This document shows, piece by piece, positions 41,886 through 51,958 of a stretch of 64,000 nucleotides of DNA. The stretch spans positions 62,001-126,000 of the forward strand of contig CAUYUJ010016346.1 of the NCBI GenBank assembly GCA_963575745.1, read 5' to 3'. This stretch comes from Prorocentrum cordatum (Eukaryota > Sar > Dinophyceae > Prorocentrales > Prorocentraceae). Within the stretch, counting starts at the first letter, position 1, and every line of letters starts with the position of its first letter. The notes under the pieces were generated by a model. That model was not told where the DNA came from. It saw only the letters and a program-made list of their open reading frames with translations, and searched no databases. The position numbers and the translations under genes are program-made.

Positions 41886-43103
41886 TCATGATCCCCGTTC
41901 GCTCTTGGGAATATTCCTGGGCGGGCTCGGAAAATTATCGTCCTGCTCGGCCTTCGCGCAAGCTGCATCTACTGCTGCGATCTCTCGGCTTATTTGGGGT
42001 GCGCTCAGCTGCGAAGGAAACAATGACTCTGGAACTGTGAAAACTGCTGAATCCGCAGTGATCGAGGCACCTGGCGGGTTGACCTTCTCGTGTTCGTCGT
42101 CGGGGTCTCCCTGTCTGAACATCTGAGTCGGCGAAATTTCTGAGAGCGGCTGTGGTGCGGGAACCTCCTGTGCGGGTTCCTCTGGTGCTGGATTCCTCTC
42201 CGCCTCGGTGCACGGCTGACGGGGTTGTCTCTGGATGGGCTTCTGCTTCGGCTCGTCCAGGTAGCTGGGCCCCTCCACTGGTGACGGCCGTGTCGGTGGC
42301 GGAGTTGGCGACGTCGGGCATCTTTTGTGGGCTGGAGGCGTGCTGTCCACCAACATGCTTGACAAGTGCTTGGATATCTCTGAGGTAGTCGGGGTAGTTG
42401 GCGCCGCTGGCGTTGCTGTCCCTGTGATCGGCGTGGGCGCTTTCGGAGTGTCGGCTACTGGTGTCGCTGCTGCCTTTGATGTTGGCGTCGTGCCTTCTAT
42501 TCTCAACTGAGCTCCATGGGCTGACACCTGCACGGGTGGAGCTATGTCCCCTGCACCCGGTGGAAAAACTTCCCCAGCATTACTCAGCTTCTCAGGCAGC
42601 TTTAGAATAACCTCTCCCATTGTGACAATTGCTGTGTCTTGTTCAGCTGTCTTCGATATCACATTCTGCATCATGGACATGAGCTGAGCCATCGGTTGAT
42701 CAATTCTTGCAAAATCCTGAGAGGTATCTGCAGGGCGAGCGTATCCTGGCTGAGGAGGTAGTGGCACATGTGGGACTGCAGCCTTACCAGCACCTTTGTG
42801 CTGCTGGTATGTGGCTGTTGGCGGTGTCGGCGCTGGAGGCGGCTGCATGACAGGCCTGGGAGCAGGCGCGGCCATTGTCGGGGCCGGGGGCTGGAGTACT
42901 TGGCCCTGGCCTTGGTGTCCTCCCGCATTCCAATCACCGCTGGTGTCCATGTGATCGTCCTCGTCGTATTCCTCTTCGTGTAACTCTATACTGCGGACTT
43001 CATTAATGTGTGACACAATCGTTTCCGAAGCTTTGGGGTTGGCCTGCTCCTCATTCTGAACCCCCACTGCTTTGCCACGAAGTATCTTCATTCGGTCTTG
43101 CAT
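41886..43103 (-). CDS. Pro/Thr-rich ORF of retroelement B, 405 aa
   Basis: Open minus frame overlapping the end of the zinc-ribbon ORF by about 50 bp, an arrangement suggesting a frame slip within one protein. Residues 1-60 are charged, with an acidic patch (LHEEEYDEDDHMDTSGDWN). Residues 75-120 and 200-330 are Pro/Thr/Ala-rich. Residues about 135-170 (FARIDQPMAQLMSMMQNVIS) could form a coiled coil. Probably the disordered part of ORF1. Confidence 0.5.
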   Translation of the reverse strand: MQDRMKILRGKAVGVQNEEQANPKASETIVSHINEVRSIELHEEEYDEDDHMDTSGDWNAGGHQGQGQVLQPPAPTMAAPAPRPVMQPPPAPTPPTATYQQHKGAGKAAVPHVPLPPQPGYARPADTSQDFARIDQPMAQLMSMMQNVISKTAEQDTAIVTMGEVILKLPEKLSNAGEVFPPGAGDIAPPVQVSAHGAQLRIEGTTPTSKAAATPVADTPKAPTPITGTATPAAPTTPTTSEISKHLSSMLVDSTPPAHKRCPTSPTPPPTRPSPVEGPSYLDEPKQKPIQRQPRQPCTEAERNPAPEEPAQEVPAPQPLSEISPTQMFRQGDPDDEHEKVNPPGASITADSAVFTVPESLFPSQLSAPQISREIAAVDAACAKAEQDDNFPSPPRNIPKSERGS

Positions 43104-43647
43104 TTTGATCTCGTCTCGCTCTGAGTTGTCCTAGCTGAGTGCTGACCTTGGCCGTGAGCTGTATCATGTACTTCAGAATCCCTATCCCAGTGATGACCTC
43201 ATCGGCTGGACGTCCAGCAGCTTTGGCTGCAATCCCCAGGGCAGCGAGCGAGTCGATTTGTCTATACACTCTGGTTTTGAATTCCTTGATGGCTTCAATG
43301 TCCTGAGGGGGCAGAGGTTCTTGAAACGCACGTGCTTGTTCGATCGGTAGTGCCAACAACTCCGCTCTGGTGATCGGAACAATTCTAGAGATGTACATGC
43401 GCACTGCCTTCGGTCGTGCCGTTTTTTCCTCTTTGCCCTTGCCCTTGCCTTTGTCTGGTCGTGTTCTCGATTGGCTGCGATGACGGACATATTGCCAAGC
43501 GTGGGCATTGCCTTTCTGGTAGTTCGTGTCGTAATGCTGACCGCATGGACATGTCCAGTGATGGCCCTTGACCTCGCGTGTACATGAGAAACACCGCCAG
43601 GCCTTTCCTGGGCAGGGTCCATTGTTTCTTGCGCCATGTGGGGGCAT
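43051..43647 (-). CDS. Retroelement B ORF1 N-terminal zinc-binding protein, 198 aa
   Basis: Starts MPPHGARNNGPCPGKAWRC. Cysteines at 12, 19, 22, 33 and 35 with His around them (CFSCTREVKGHHWTCPCGQH) form a zinc-ribbon-like site, different in spacing from A and C but in the same N-terminal place. Residues 55-80 are basic (GKGKGKEEKTARPK). Residues 95-170 are helical, with IEAIKEFKTRVYRQIDSLAA and GIGILKYMIQLTAKVSTQLG. An RNA-binding ORF1 role is likely (inference). Confidence 0.55.
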   Translation of the reverse strand: MPPHGARNNGPCPGKAWRCFSCTREVKGHHWTCPCGQHYDTNYQKGNAHAWQYVRHRSQSRTRPDKGKGKGKEEKTARPKAVRMYISRIVPITRAELLALPIEQARAFQEPLPPQDIEAIKEFKTRVYRQIDSLAALGIAAKAAGRPADEVITGIGILKYMIQLTAKVSTQLGQLRARRDQNARPNEDTSWQSSGGSE

Positions 43648-43939
43648 TTGTCTAGAATGATGCCCCTAAAGTAAAGTCCTCGCTGGGAATAATCTCAATA
43701 ATGCTCTGGCCCTTCCTCGAGCTGTTTTCTGTCTCCGATGCCACGCTGGTTCGGGCGCCGCCCTTCGTCCAGCCGTGGTGAAAAGAGAGACAGTATCGGG
43801 GATGGACAGTGATATGGAGAAGGTGAAGTGAAGAGCGCGGACAAAACCCGCCTAAGACCCAGGCTGCCTCAACCTGGCTGGCTCCCCTGAAAGTACAGTA
43901 GTTCTGGGTGCCTGCCAGGCTCTCTGGAGCCCAGATCTT

Positions 43940-44370
43940 ATCCTCCTCCTCCTCCTCCTCCTCCTCCTCCTCCTCGCCTCTCCTCCTCCGCCTCCGCCTC
44001 CGCCGCCTCCTCTCCTCCTCCTCTTCCCTCTCCTCCTCCTCAACCGCCTCCTCCCTCCGCCTCCTCCTCCTCCCTCCTCTCCCTCCTCCCCTCCCTCCCT
44101 CCTCCCTCCTCCTCCTCTCCTCCCTCTTCCCTCTTCCTCCTCCCTCCTCCCTCCTCCCTCCCTCCCTTCCCCTCCTCCCTCTTCTCCTCCTCCTACCTCC
44201 TCCTCCTCTCCTCCCTCCTCCTCCTCCTCCCTCCTCCTCTCCCCCCTCCTGTTGCTGCTCCTCCTCCTGCTCCTCCTGCTCCTCCTGCTCCTCCTCCGTC
44301 TCCTCCTCCTCCTCCTCCTGCTTCTCCTCCTCCTCTTTCTCCTCCTCCTCCTCCTCCACCTTCTTCCTCT
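43940..44370 (+). repeat. CTC/CCT-rich microsatellite tract
   Basis: About 430 bp of ctcctc repeats with tcccTc interruptions, ending at cttcggattatt. It lies just beyond the 5' side of retroelement B (minus strand). Confidence 0.95.
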
Positions 44371-44372
44371 TC

Positions 44373-44374
44373 GG

Positions 44375-44405
<31 letters not shown>

Positions 44406-44442
44406 GTATTATTATTATTAGTATTAGTATTATTATTATCAT

Positions 44443-44482
<40 letters not shown>

Positions 44483-44483
44483 C

Positions 44484-44570
<87 letters not shown>

Positions 44571-44689
44571 TGATTATTATTATGATTATGAAAATTATTA
44601 TTATCATTATTATTATCATTATCATTAATATGATTAGTATTATTAGGATTATTATTATCATCGTCATTCGTATTAGTGTTAGTATTATG

Positions 44690-44756
<67 letters not shown>

Positions 44757-44820
44757 TTACTATTATTAGTAATAATATAAACATTACTATTATGATTGTT
44801 GTTTTATTATTACCCTTATT
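44373..44820 (+). repeat. (ATT)n, (TAG)n and related trinucleotide tract
   Basis: attatt-type repeats to about 44440, then about 40 units of tag to 44570, mixed attatc/attagt repeats to 44790. Confidence 0.95.
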
Positions 44821-44844
44821 CCTCTCATGGTTATTATTGTTCCT

Positions 44845-44925
44845 CCTCCTCCTCCTCCTTCTCCTCCTCCTCCTCCACCTCCTCCTTTTCCTCCTCCTCC
44901 TCCTCCTCCTCCTCCTCCTCCTCCG
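44845..44925 (+). repeat. (CCT)n tract directly before the spliced-leader relics
   Basis: Near-perfect cct/ctc units running up to ctccgtccg, which borders the first leader relic at 44926. Confidence 0.95.
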
Positions 44926-44947
44926 TCCGTCGCCATTTTGGCTCAAA
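44926..44947 (+). other. Spliced-leader relic 1 (outer)
   Basis: Matches the 22-nt dinoflagellate spliced leader DCCGTAGCCATTTTGGCTCA-AG with 20 of 22 positions: the A at 44931 is C and the last G is A. It is not an SL RNA gene because no GT donor follows. Confidence 0.93.
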
Positions 44948-44969
44948 ACCGTAGCCGTTCTGGCTCAGG
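44948..44969 (+). other. Spliced-leader relic 2 (inner, older)
   Basis: Directly abuts relic 1 and matches the same 22-nt leader at 19 of 22 positions, with changes at 44957, 44960 and 44968. More changes than the outer copy, as expected if it was acquired earlier. Confidence 0.93.
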
Positions 44970-45028
44970 CATTGTGGACTGCGCTTGCAACTGCTAAGAT
45001 TCAGAACGGCGCATAGCAGTTGCGGGCC

Positions 45029-45056
45029 TTAGTGGCTTTCTTCTTTCCCATTCAGT
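45029..45056 (+). promoter_or_regulatory. Possible splice acceptor upstream of retroelement C ORF1
   Basis: Pyrimidine-rich ctttcttctttcccattcag ends in AG at 45054-45055, 73 bp before the ATG at 45129. It could accept a spliced leader or be fortuitous. Confidence 0.4.
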
Positions 45057-45128
45057 TTGCGGGATCTCAACCCGCCTCTTCGACGCGCTCCCTCGGGGCC
45101 TTCTCACCGCCACCACGCCGCGCGCACG

Positions 45129-46415
45129 ATGGCGGGCAAAGGCTCTGGAGGGGGCAAGGGCGGCGACGGCTGTGTGTCGTGGCGGCCATGGCACGCGTCC
45201 TGGACGCACTCCGGCAAGAGCGGCCAGAAAGGCGCAGGTGGAGCTGAGTCAACTCAGGCTCAGCCTCCTTGGCGCGAGCAGTGGCCCGCTCTCGTTCCTG
45301 GACCTCAGCACGCTGATCCTCGTGCTCGGCCTGCTGGGAAGTGGCAGTGCGGGGCATGCGGCTGCCGCAAGGGCATGCCGTCCTACTACTTCTGCAAGGG
45401 CTGCGGAGCTCTTCGAGATGCTGCAGCTTCCTCGGCGTGGTCGCGCGGCTCTGGCCTCGCCCTGTTCAACGGTGCAGCGGGGGGCGCCCGCGTGCCTGGC
45501 TTGCAGCAGTCTGGGCCAGCGCCTTCCGCACCCCCCGACAAGGCCCTCGCCTCATTGTCCAACCAGGAGGTGGAGTCGTTCATCGCCCTGGCCGACAAGA
45601 TGGGCAGGACCGACGAAACAGGGCGTGCTCGATCTGTTCTCGCGGCTCGGCGTCCTCCGACGGCCCCTCCTGTCGGCCTCGAGGACCAGCGCGCCCGCGT
45701 CCAGCGAGAGCGCAGCGCCTCAAGCACGGCAGGCGCCTCGACGTGGAGATCAAGAAGGTTCAGACGTTGGAACGTTGTCCAGCAGCGATCCTTGGTCGCG
45801 GCCATGGCCTCGGAGCTCGGTCAACTGGACAAGGCCTACGAGGAGTGCGCGAGGAAGGTGGCAGCTTCCCAGGTCAAGGAAGAGTCGACCTCAGCAGGTG
45901 GCACCACCTCGACGCTCAAGTTGGAGGACCTTCTGGATGGTAAAGTAGACTCCTTCAAAGTTGACCTCGGCCAGGTCTTCAGCGCGAGCGTCGACTACGG
46001 CGCCGAGGACTTGGAGGAGCTCAACAAGCGGAGGGACACCCTCATCGCTTCCTTCCAGACGATGGCCAAGGACCTCTTCTCCCAGGCGGCCTCCGCCGCC
46101 AAGGGGGCCAAGGAGCGCCGCGACGCTCGCGCGGCTCGTCCGGCGCTCAAGCGGCGGCGCACAACGGACGGAGAGGCAGCAGGTGGCCCTCTGGTCGGAC
46201 AAGGTCCTCCCGCTGATCACGGAGCTGCTGGAGCCTCCTCGTCTGAGGTCCAGCGGCCTGCTGGCGCCTGCTCGCCGCCCGACGCCTCGGCCGATCAGGT
46301 CGACGCCGGCGACGGCGAGGGGCCCCCTGGCGCCTCGGAGGAGCTCCTGGCCCGCCGTCGTGCTGACGCGGCTGGGATCGCAGAGCAGGCGCCCCCCCCC
46401 GCGACCGACAGGTGA
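45129..46415 (+). CDS. Retroelement C ORF1, zinc-ribbon protein, about 428 aa
   Basis: The ATG at 45129 is chosen because it is the first ATG of the open frame (the frame itself is open 24 codons further up). Gly/Lys-rich start MAGKGSGGGKGGDGC, then KWQCGACGCRKGMPSYYFC plus KGC, a zinc ribbon with C-x2-C-x-C-x9-C-x2-C spacing identical to that of retroelement A. Residues about 140-260 (from the ATG) are helical and charged (LSNQEVESFIALADKMGRTD, MASELGQLDKAYEECARKVA), likely a coiled coil. C-terminus is acidic and disordered. A likely RNA-binding ORF1 protein for a retroelement ribonucleoprotein (inference). The only long intact frame of C. Confidence 0.7.
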   Translation: MAGKGSGGGKGGDGCVSWRPWHASWTHSGKSGQKGAGGAESTQAQPPWREQWPALVPGPQHADPRARPAGKWQCGACGCRKGMPSYYFCKGCGALRDAAASSAWSRGSGLALFNGAAGGARVPGLQQSGPAPSAPPDKALASLSNQEVESFIALADKMGRTDETGRARSVLAARRPPTAPPVGLEDQRARVQRERSASSTAGASTWRSRRFRRWNVVQQRSLVAAMASELGQLDKAYEECARKVAASQVKEESTSAGGTTSTLKLEDLLDGKVDSFKVDLGQVFSASVDYGAEDLEELNKRRDTLIASFQTMAKDLFSQAASAAKGAKERRDARAARPALKRRRTTDGEAAGGPLVGQGPPADHGAAGASSSEVQRPAGACSPPDASADQVDAGDGEGPPGASEELLARRRADAAGIAEQAPPPATDR

Positions 46416-47667
46416 CGGGTCGCGTCACGCGGTGAGTAGTTGCGGGGGGGGACGCCACCACCACCATTTCAATATATCCAGCCAGTCTGTGCAGTCCCCG
46501 TCCTCGGCTGGAGCGGGGCGCCGTCATACCTGGGGCGGCCAGGCTTCTGATCGGTTTTTAGTTGGGGGCCCTGGGTCCAGGGCCACTGGGAGTCGGGCAC
46601 CCCCGGGCATCTGTGCTGAGGGGGTTTCTGACAGCTCCTGGGCAAACTCCTCCCCACGTTTCGCTCGACGCGGCTTCTTGAAGCGCAGTCAGGAAGCTGG
46701 AGGCTTCGAAGGGTCGCAGCAGCCTGCGAGTTCGCTGTCGCCCACGCAGCCAGCCAGCAGCAGTTCTTCACTCCCCAGGCTTCCTGTCCAGCCCCCGTTG
46801 CCTGGGACGGGGCATTTTTCAAGTAAGGTCGCCGACAACCCCAAGGCCCCTCCCCTGGATCAGTTTTCCTTAGAGGTTGAGACTGTCAATGGCAACGTTT
46901 GGTCCTCGGCGAAGGAATGGCTGCCTCGGCGTTCGGCGCGCGTTGTGCTCATCCAGGAAAACAAGATTCAGGACGAGGAGGCTCTGGCTGTGGCGTCATT
47001 GTGGTGCATCAACAACGGTTGGAAGTCTCTCTGAATTCCTGGTGCGATTGGACCTGGAGGGGGGACGTCGGCTGGTGCGGCGATTTTGGCCAGGGCCCGG
47101 TTAGGCCTGCACGCCCCCCCCCCCGACAGCGTTTCCATCTTCTCCCACAGGGACATTGCTGGTATTGCCCACCCGCCTGGAGGCCAGGCGGTCATGGCAT
47201 CTTCGGTCTACCTTAGAGACTCTTCGGGGCTCGACGATTTCAATTTGGATATTTGGGGGCACCTCGGGGCGACATTGCCTGTGCGTGGGCTTCCTTTCGT
47301 GCTAGGCGGCGACTTCAACCTGGAGCCCGATGTCTTGCATGAGTGCGAGTTTGTGCACAACTTGCGGGCCCAGCTGGTCGAGACGGGAGCTCCCACTTGT
47401 TTTGGGACAGGCAGCCCCAGGCGCTACGACTACTTCGTGATTTCGGAAGGCCTCGCGAAGGCCGTGCAGTCCGTCACGGTGGACTCCCAGTCGTCCTCGT
47501 TCGTGCCTCACGTTCCCGTCAGGGCTATTTTTTCTGCGGGGCTCGCCCAGCCCCATGTTCTCTCTTTTCGGACCCCCCCCGATCGTCGTGGATGCCCCGG
47601 TCGGTCCGTCGCCCGAGCCGCCGTCGTACGAGCGGTGTCAGACTCTGGTGGACAAGGCCCTTGTTAG
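46416..47667 (+). pseudogene. Retroelement C EEP endonuclease, frameshifted
   Basis: Frame 45961-47034 ends with LEVETVNGNVWSSAKEWL and ARVVLIQENKIQDEEAL (Asn and catalytic Glu). After a shift near 47030 the frame 47086-47667 has ASSVYLRDSSGLDDFNLDIW, FVLGGDFNLEPDV (Asp-x-Asn), RRYDYFVISEGLAKA (Asp) and SSFVPHVPVRAIF (terminal His). All main residues of an AP-like nuclease are visible on the two frames. Sense C11 run at 47114-47124 is close to the shift. 46416-46860 is an unassigned linker with stops. Confidence 0.8.
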
Positions 47668-47758
47668 GGCCCAGCGGGGGGAAACCGATGTCCTCGACGA
47701 CATTCTTTCGGTGGCCTACAAGCAATGAGCCAACGCGGCTGAGCGTGAGCTGTGTTTA

Positions 47759-49790
47759 GTGATGGGGGTTACGCTGCCGCTTTATGGAGCTAGGGGGAAG
47801 GGGGTCGGGCTTTGGTGGCGGCCCGTTCTGGGGCGTGACCGAGGTGCGCCTCGCTACCCCGTGCTACATAGCATGCGGTGGCTCAACTCCAACTTTCAAG
47901 CGTGTCCCAGGCTCTCTGCAGGTTGCGGGTCGGAGCGGCTGGAGGCCGAACCATCATCTTCCAGTGGCGAGGATGACCCTGGGAGGGACGGCCATAGGAG
48001 GAGGGGAGGTCTCTCGGCTGCCGTGGAGGCCGTTGCCCGTGCCTTGAGTGCTCCTCCTCCTGCTGTTGCCTCCAACCAGGGCGGCTGCGGTGGGCTTTTC
48101 AATGATGTGGCCGTGTCGATGCGAGCTTGGATTCAGGACCCCCGTGCTGCTGGCGTGTCCCTCTCTGCCTTGGGGCTTCGGATTCAGGACGACCTCGGCA
48201 AGTGCGTCAGAACCTTTTTGGGGCAAGCTCGCAAAGACTGGTCGGCACGGCTGCTCGAAGGCATCAATCAGGGGGCCCGCGGGGCCTACCAGATCTCCAA
48301 GGGTCCCGCGACTTGGAGGCCGACCAGCACATTGAACAGATTTGGGCCCTTGGTCTCTGAGCCCAGGAGCTGCCCCGCGCGGAGCGTGATAAGTTCGGAG
48401 CCCTCTGGAGGGCTCGAGAAACTCCTGGGCGCCTGCGGTGCTCTGGGCTGGAGCCGCTCCCTTTGATTACCCCCGATGAGATTCGTAGGATCTCGCGTTC
48501 TTTTTCCAGAACTTCTGCTGTTGGGCTGGATGGCTTTCACATGCGGCGCTACCAGTTTCTGTCTGACGCCTCGCTGCAGTGTCTGGCGCAGATTTTCTCG
48601 GTGGCCGAGTCCGCGGCGCTCCTGCCTAAGCAGCTCCGTGCTTTCATTGTGGCGTCCGTCTGATCGGGGTCTCCACGAGCCCCCACCGCCTCTGGGGGCG
48701 GTGCCGAAGACCCTGGGCCGAGGCCCGGGAGCTGGATCACGATCGGCCCTGCTGGGCCGCGGGGAGATATCGTAGCGCCACGGACACTGTGTGGAGACAG
48801 GCTGTGAAGTCGGAGACCAGCACGGCCTCGCAGCTCCACTCAGGAGGTCTATTCTGGGACATACTGAAATACTACGAGCAGAACCCCTTAACGCTGCTTG
48901 AGCAGCGCTGCCACAGGCTTAACTTCCACCCTGTTTTGGCGGGGGTCTGTCTTTGTGCTTACCCCTCGGCCAGGTGCATGGTCCTGTGCGGTGTTGTCGC
49001 ACCCGCTCTTCACGCCGAGTTCGGAGTTGTGGCTGGATGCTCGATGGCGACATCGGTGATCAAAGCGTTCGGGATCGAATCGTCTGACTCTGTGCCCCTG
49101 GGACCGAACACCACGCTTGATATATGCATCGGTGACTCGGGGCTGAATTGCGAGGGCACCATCAGCCACATTATCTCCAGCCTCCGTGTTTCTGCGGAGG
49201 CTTTGCGTGTTGCCATCGCCGATATGATGCAGGCTCAGATTTCTATGGACAAGGCTGCCTTTGTTTCGAGCTCCAGGGTGGTCGCTTCCCGTCTCCAGGG
49301 CGAGTTTGGGGCCCTTGTTGGGCCGTGGCGCGAAACCACCGCCAATCTTGGGATCGACGTTACCGCTGGCTTGCCTCGTAGGGTGCGTGGTAGGACTGCT
49401 AAGGCGAAGGCTCGCATCTCAGCGGCGGCACGCAGGTCACGTCGCCTCGCTAATCAGAGGCCTGTTCTATGCCGCCGAGCAACTGAGGTTTTTTATCCAA
49501 GGCCCCCTCGCGGGCCTGCAGTACGGCTCCGAAGTCCACGGGATGTCGGATGCGGGGTTGACCAGAGCTCGGCGCATGTGCGCCACGACGATGAAGCCAT
49601 CCAGTGGAAATCTGAGTTTATCCATTCTGGCCCGTATCGAAAACGACCCTTCGTGGTTTGGCAGCGTGGCCCCCATCGTTCGTTCTTGCAAGGAACTCTG
49701 GCTTCTTCAGACTTGGGCTACCCCGTGGGCTTTCTTCCCCAGTCAGAGCTTGCCTCTGTAGGGGTCCTAGCGGATTTAAGGGTAGGTGAG
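47759..49790 (+). pseudogene. Retroelement C reverse transcriptase, catalytic loop changed to CIGD
   Basis: Linker frame 47759-48466, then fingers in 48463-48663 (SRTSAVGLDGFHMRRYQFLS), then palm in 48789-50051: SGGLFWDILKYYEQ, VVAGCSMATSVIKAF (motif B), TTLDICIGDSGLNCEG with CIGD at residues 113-116 (49125-49136). The family consensus is Y/F-x-D-D, so the first Asp of the pair is Gly. The following SMDKAAFVSSSRVVA and WRETTANLGIDVTAG fit motif D and the LGI/LGV primer grip. Inactive as it stands. The frame continues into minisatellite after 49790. Confidence 0.8.
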
Positions 49791-50045
49791 GTGCGCCGCC
49801 GATTCGGTGGCCGGGCCCGGGTGCCCGGGTGCCCGGGTGCCCGGGTGCCCGGGTGCCTGGGTTCGCCGCCAATTCGGTGGCCGGGCCCGGGTGCCCGGGT
49901 GCCCGGGTGCCCGGGTTCGCCGCCGATTCGGTGGCCGGGCCCGGGTGCCCGGATGCCCGGGTGCCCGGGTGCCCGGGTGACGGGTGCCCGGTGCCAGCGT
50001 GGGTGCCCGGGTGCCGGGTGCCCGGGTGCCCGGGTGCCCGGTGCC
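49791..50045 (+). repeat. gcccgggt minisatellite inside retroelement C
   Basis: Nested repeats of gcccgggt (8 bp) grouped in a longer unit starting cgccgattcggtggccgggc, three copies (about 49797, 49865, 49918). Predicted to form stable secondary structure. Confidence 0.9.
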
Positions 50046-50182
50046 CTGTAGCCCTATAGCCTTACAGCCCTATATCCCTATCGCCCTATAGCCCTATAGC
50101 CCCATAACCCATATAGCCATATAGCCCATATAGCGCCCAAGAGCCCATATAGCCCTGTAGCCCTATAGCCCTACAGCCCTAA
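50046..50182 (+). repeat. ccctatag minisatellite inside retroelement C
   Basis: About 14 degenerate units of 8-9 bp (agccctatagccctatag). Telomere-like in look but not the plant/protist TTTAGGG type. Confidence 0.9.
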
Positions 50183-50560
50183 AAAGATTATGACTGGGTT
50201 TTTCTCTGGTATCATCTTGGGACCAATTCAGGCTGGCATGGAGTGCTACGTGGCGCTCGCCCCCGAAGTCTTGGAGATCGGTCCGTGGCCGTTTTTGAGC
50301 TATGTACTTACCGCTGCAGCGTATCAACTGGACGATGTTAGACCCGTTCACGATGGTGGATGAAGAGGGAGGGTAGACAGATTCCCCTTATGCTCACCTC
50401 ACCTGCCTTAGTGTGGCATTTCCTTACAGCATCGGTGTTGAAATGGTTGGAGATCGAAGTGGGCTCCAAGTATTGTGACGGTCGTCGGCTTTGTTTCGCC
50501 ATCATCTCTCGGGCCCTTACCTCCAAAAAGCTTTCGGAAAAAGCAGAAGGGTTGTATTCG
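50183..50560. other. Unassigned part of retroelement C between minisatellite and knuckle
   Basis: No convincing frame; probably degenerate RT connection region. Confidence 0.4.
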
Positions 50561-51581
50561 CGCTGTTGTTTGTAGGGCGATTTGGCCGTTGGCTCGCGCT
50601 CGAGACAAAGGTTACTTGGTGGCGGACTTTTGCCCTTTGTGCGGCCAGGCTGGAGACACGAGATGCTCCATAAATTGTGGCACTGTCCCGCTGGTGAAGA
50701 CGAGCGAGCCGATCTCATTGGTAGCCAACTACTGGACAGGATTCGGTCGGAGCTTTTGGACCCGCCCCCTGGTTTTGAATTCCTCTGCGATCGGACCTCT
50801 TCCAGCACCCTGGCAGTGACGTTCCTCAGCCGCTCTCCCAGGAACAAGCTATGGAAACCGTCCAGTTCTGTTTCTACCCAGAGGCTTTCGCCGAGGAGCA
50901 GCTCCCTCCGCCTGACCCAGAGGTTCGGGAGCTCTCGGGGAAGTTGTACGGCGACGGGTCCTGTTTCAGGTCTAAGGTCAAGGACCTCTCTAGGGCTGGA
51001 TGGGGAGTTGGTTGGCTTAGCGACAATGGTAGAAGTTTGGCCAATATGTGAGGGCCGTTAGGAAGTTTTTACCGTCAGACCAGTGTTGCTGCTGAATCTG
51101 CTGCCCCTGCTAGTGCTGCCTCTGTTCTTTCTAGTGCTGCGGATTTTTATTCTGATTACCAGGTAGTCACTACCTGGTAATGGTCAACGAATTCGGGAAC
51201 CATCACCAGGACCGTCTGCACCCCAACAGGCCCTACGCGGGGCTTGTATTGCAGGAAGACGCCTTCGGTCAGGGTTTACTCCGTGGTGTTTCCAAGGTTC
51301 GGGCCCACAGGGATGACGACAAGGCCAATCCTTGGGCCGAGCGTCTCCACATCATCGGGAACAATGCAGCAGATAGCGCCGCCAAAGAGGGCGCTTCAAT
51401 GCATCCCAGGCTTTCTGAGCCGGAAGCAACAAGGAATGATGTTTTGTGTATGGTCTCGCGTACTGTCACACGCCTGGCGGCGCACCTGATGGAAAGATGG
51501 CCTCGGACGAATCTCGAGGGGGCTACCCGTGCTGAGCCCCCGCCCCCGCAGGTCAAAGATCCGAGGCCACCACATGTTTAG
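50561..51581 (+). pseudogene. Retroelement C zinc knuckle and RNase H, frameshifted
   Basis: Knuckle: ADFCPLCGQAGDT in frame 50475-50819 and EMLHKLWHCP in frame 50582-51061, two halves of a zf-RVT site with a shift between them. RNase H: VRELSGKLYGDGSCFRSKVK (first catalytic Asp in GDGS) and LSRAGWGVGWL in frame 50851-51051; after a gap with stops, frame 51180-51581 has GVSKVRAHRDDDKANPW and LHIIGNNAADSAAKEGA (final His and Asp). The Glu helix and middle Asp lie in the poorly conserved 51055-51180 stretch and are not clear. Typical I-clade-like order RT, knuckle, RNase H. Confidence 0.75.
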
Positions 51582-51958
51582 AGTTGGGTCGGTCGCTTCT
51601 GGCAGTGTTGCCACTGCCTCCGCGGATCCCGATCCTCGGCTAAGCCAGCTCCTGGATTTTGTCATCCCCGTTTAAAGGTTAGTCCGCTTAGTTGCAGGAG
51701 TTCGAGCATCGCTGCCTCGTCGTGGATTTCAGCGACGGAAGTTTCGCGTGTATCTGCCAGGTCTGTGCTGCGTTCACGAGTGGAGGTCAGATGAGGCGGC
51801 TTGCTAAGCAATGCCTTGGCAGCCCGCCCGCTCGGAGTGAAGTCTGGACGAGATTGGGCAAAGGTCTCCACCTTGATCATTAGAGGGTCGGGGTCACTGC
51901 CGATATCGGGTATGTTTGCCCCCTTTGAGGGGCTCTGTGGCTGCGGATGCCCAAAAAA

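Larger units (their letters stand above)
44926..51958 (+). mobile_element. Retroelement C: LINE with spliced-leader relics at its 5' end
   Basis: About 7 kb between two (CCT)n tracts. Order on the plus strand: tandem leader relics, zinc-ribbon ORF1 (45129-46415), EEP endonuclease (about 46860-47540), RT (about 48460-49490), an internal block of minisatellite (49790-50180), zinc knuckle (about 50625-50690) and RNase H (about 50880-51400). Frameshifts and a changed RT active site show a dead copy. The 3' side ends near gatgcccaaaaaatcctcct, a short A6 followed by (CCT)n. Confidence 0.85.

Noticed and set aside
44926-44969. Functional SL RNA gene
   Set aside because: No GT donor or Sm-like site after the leader, several mismatches, two copies abutting.
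50046-50182. Interstitial telomere repeat
   Set aside because: Units are ccctatag/agccctat, irregular and 8-9 bp; not TTTAGGG or TTAGGG type.
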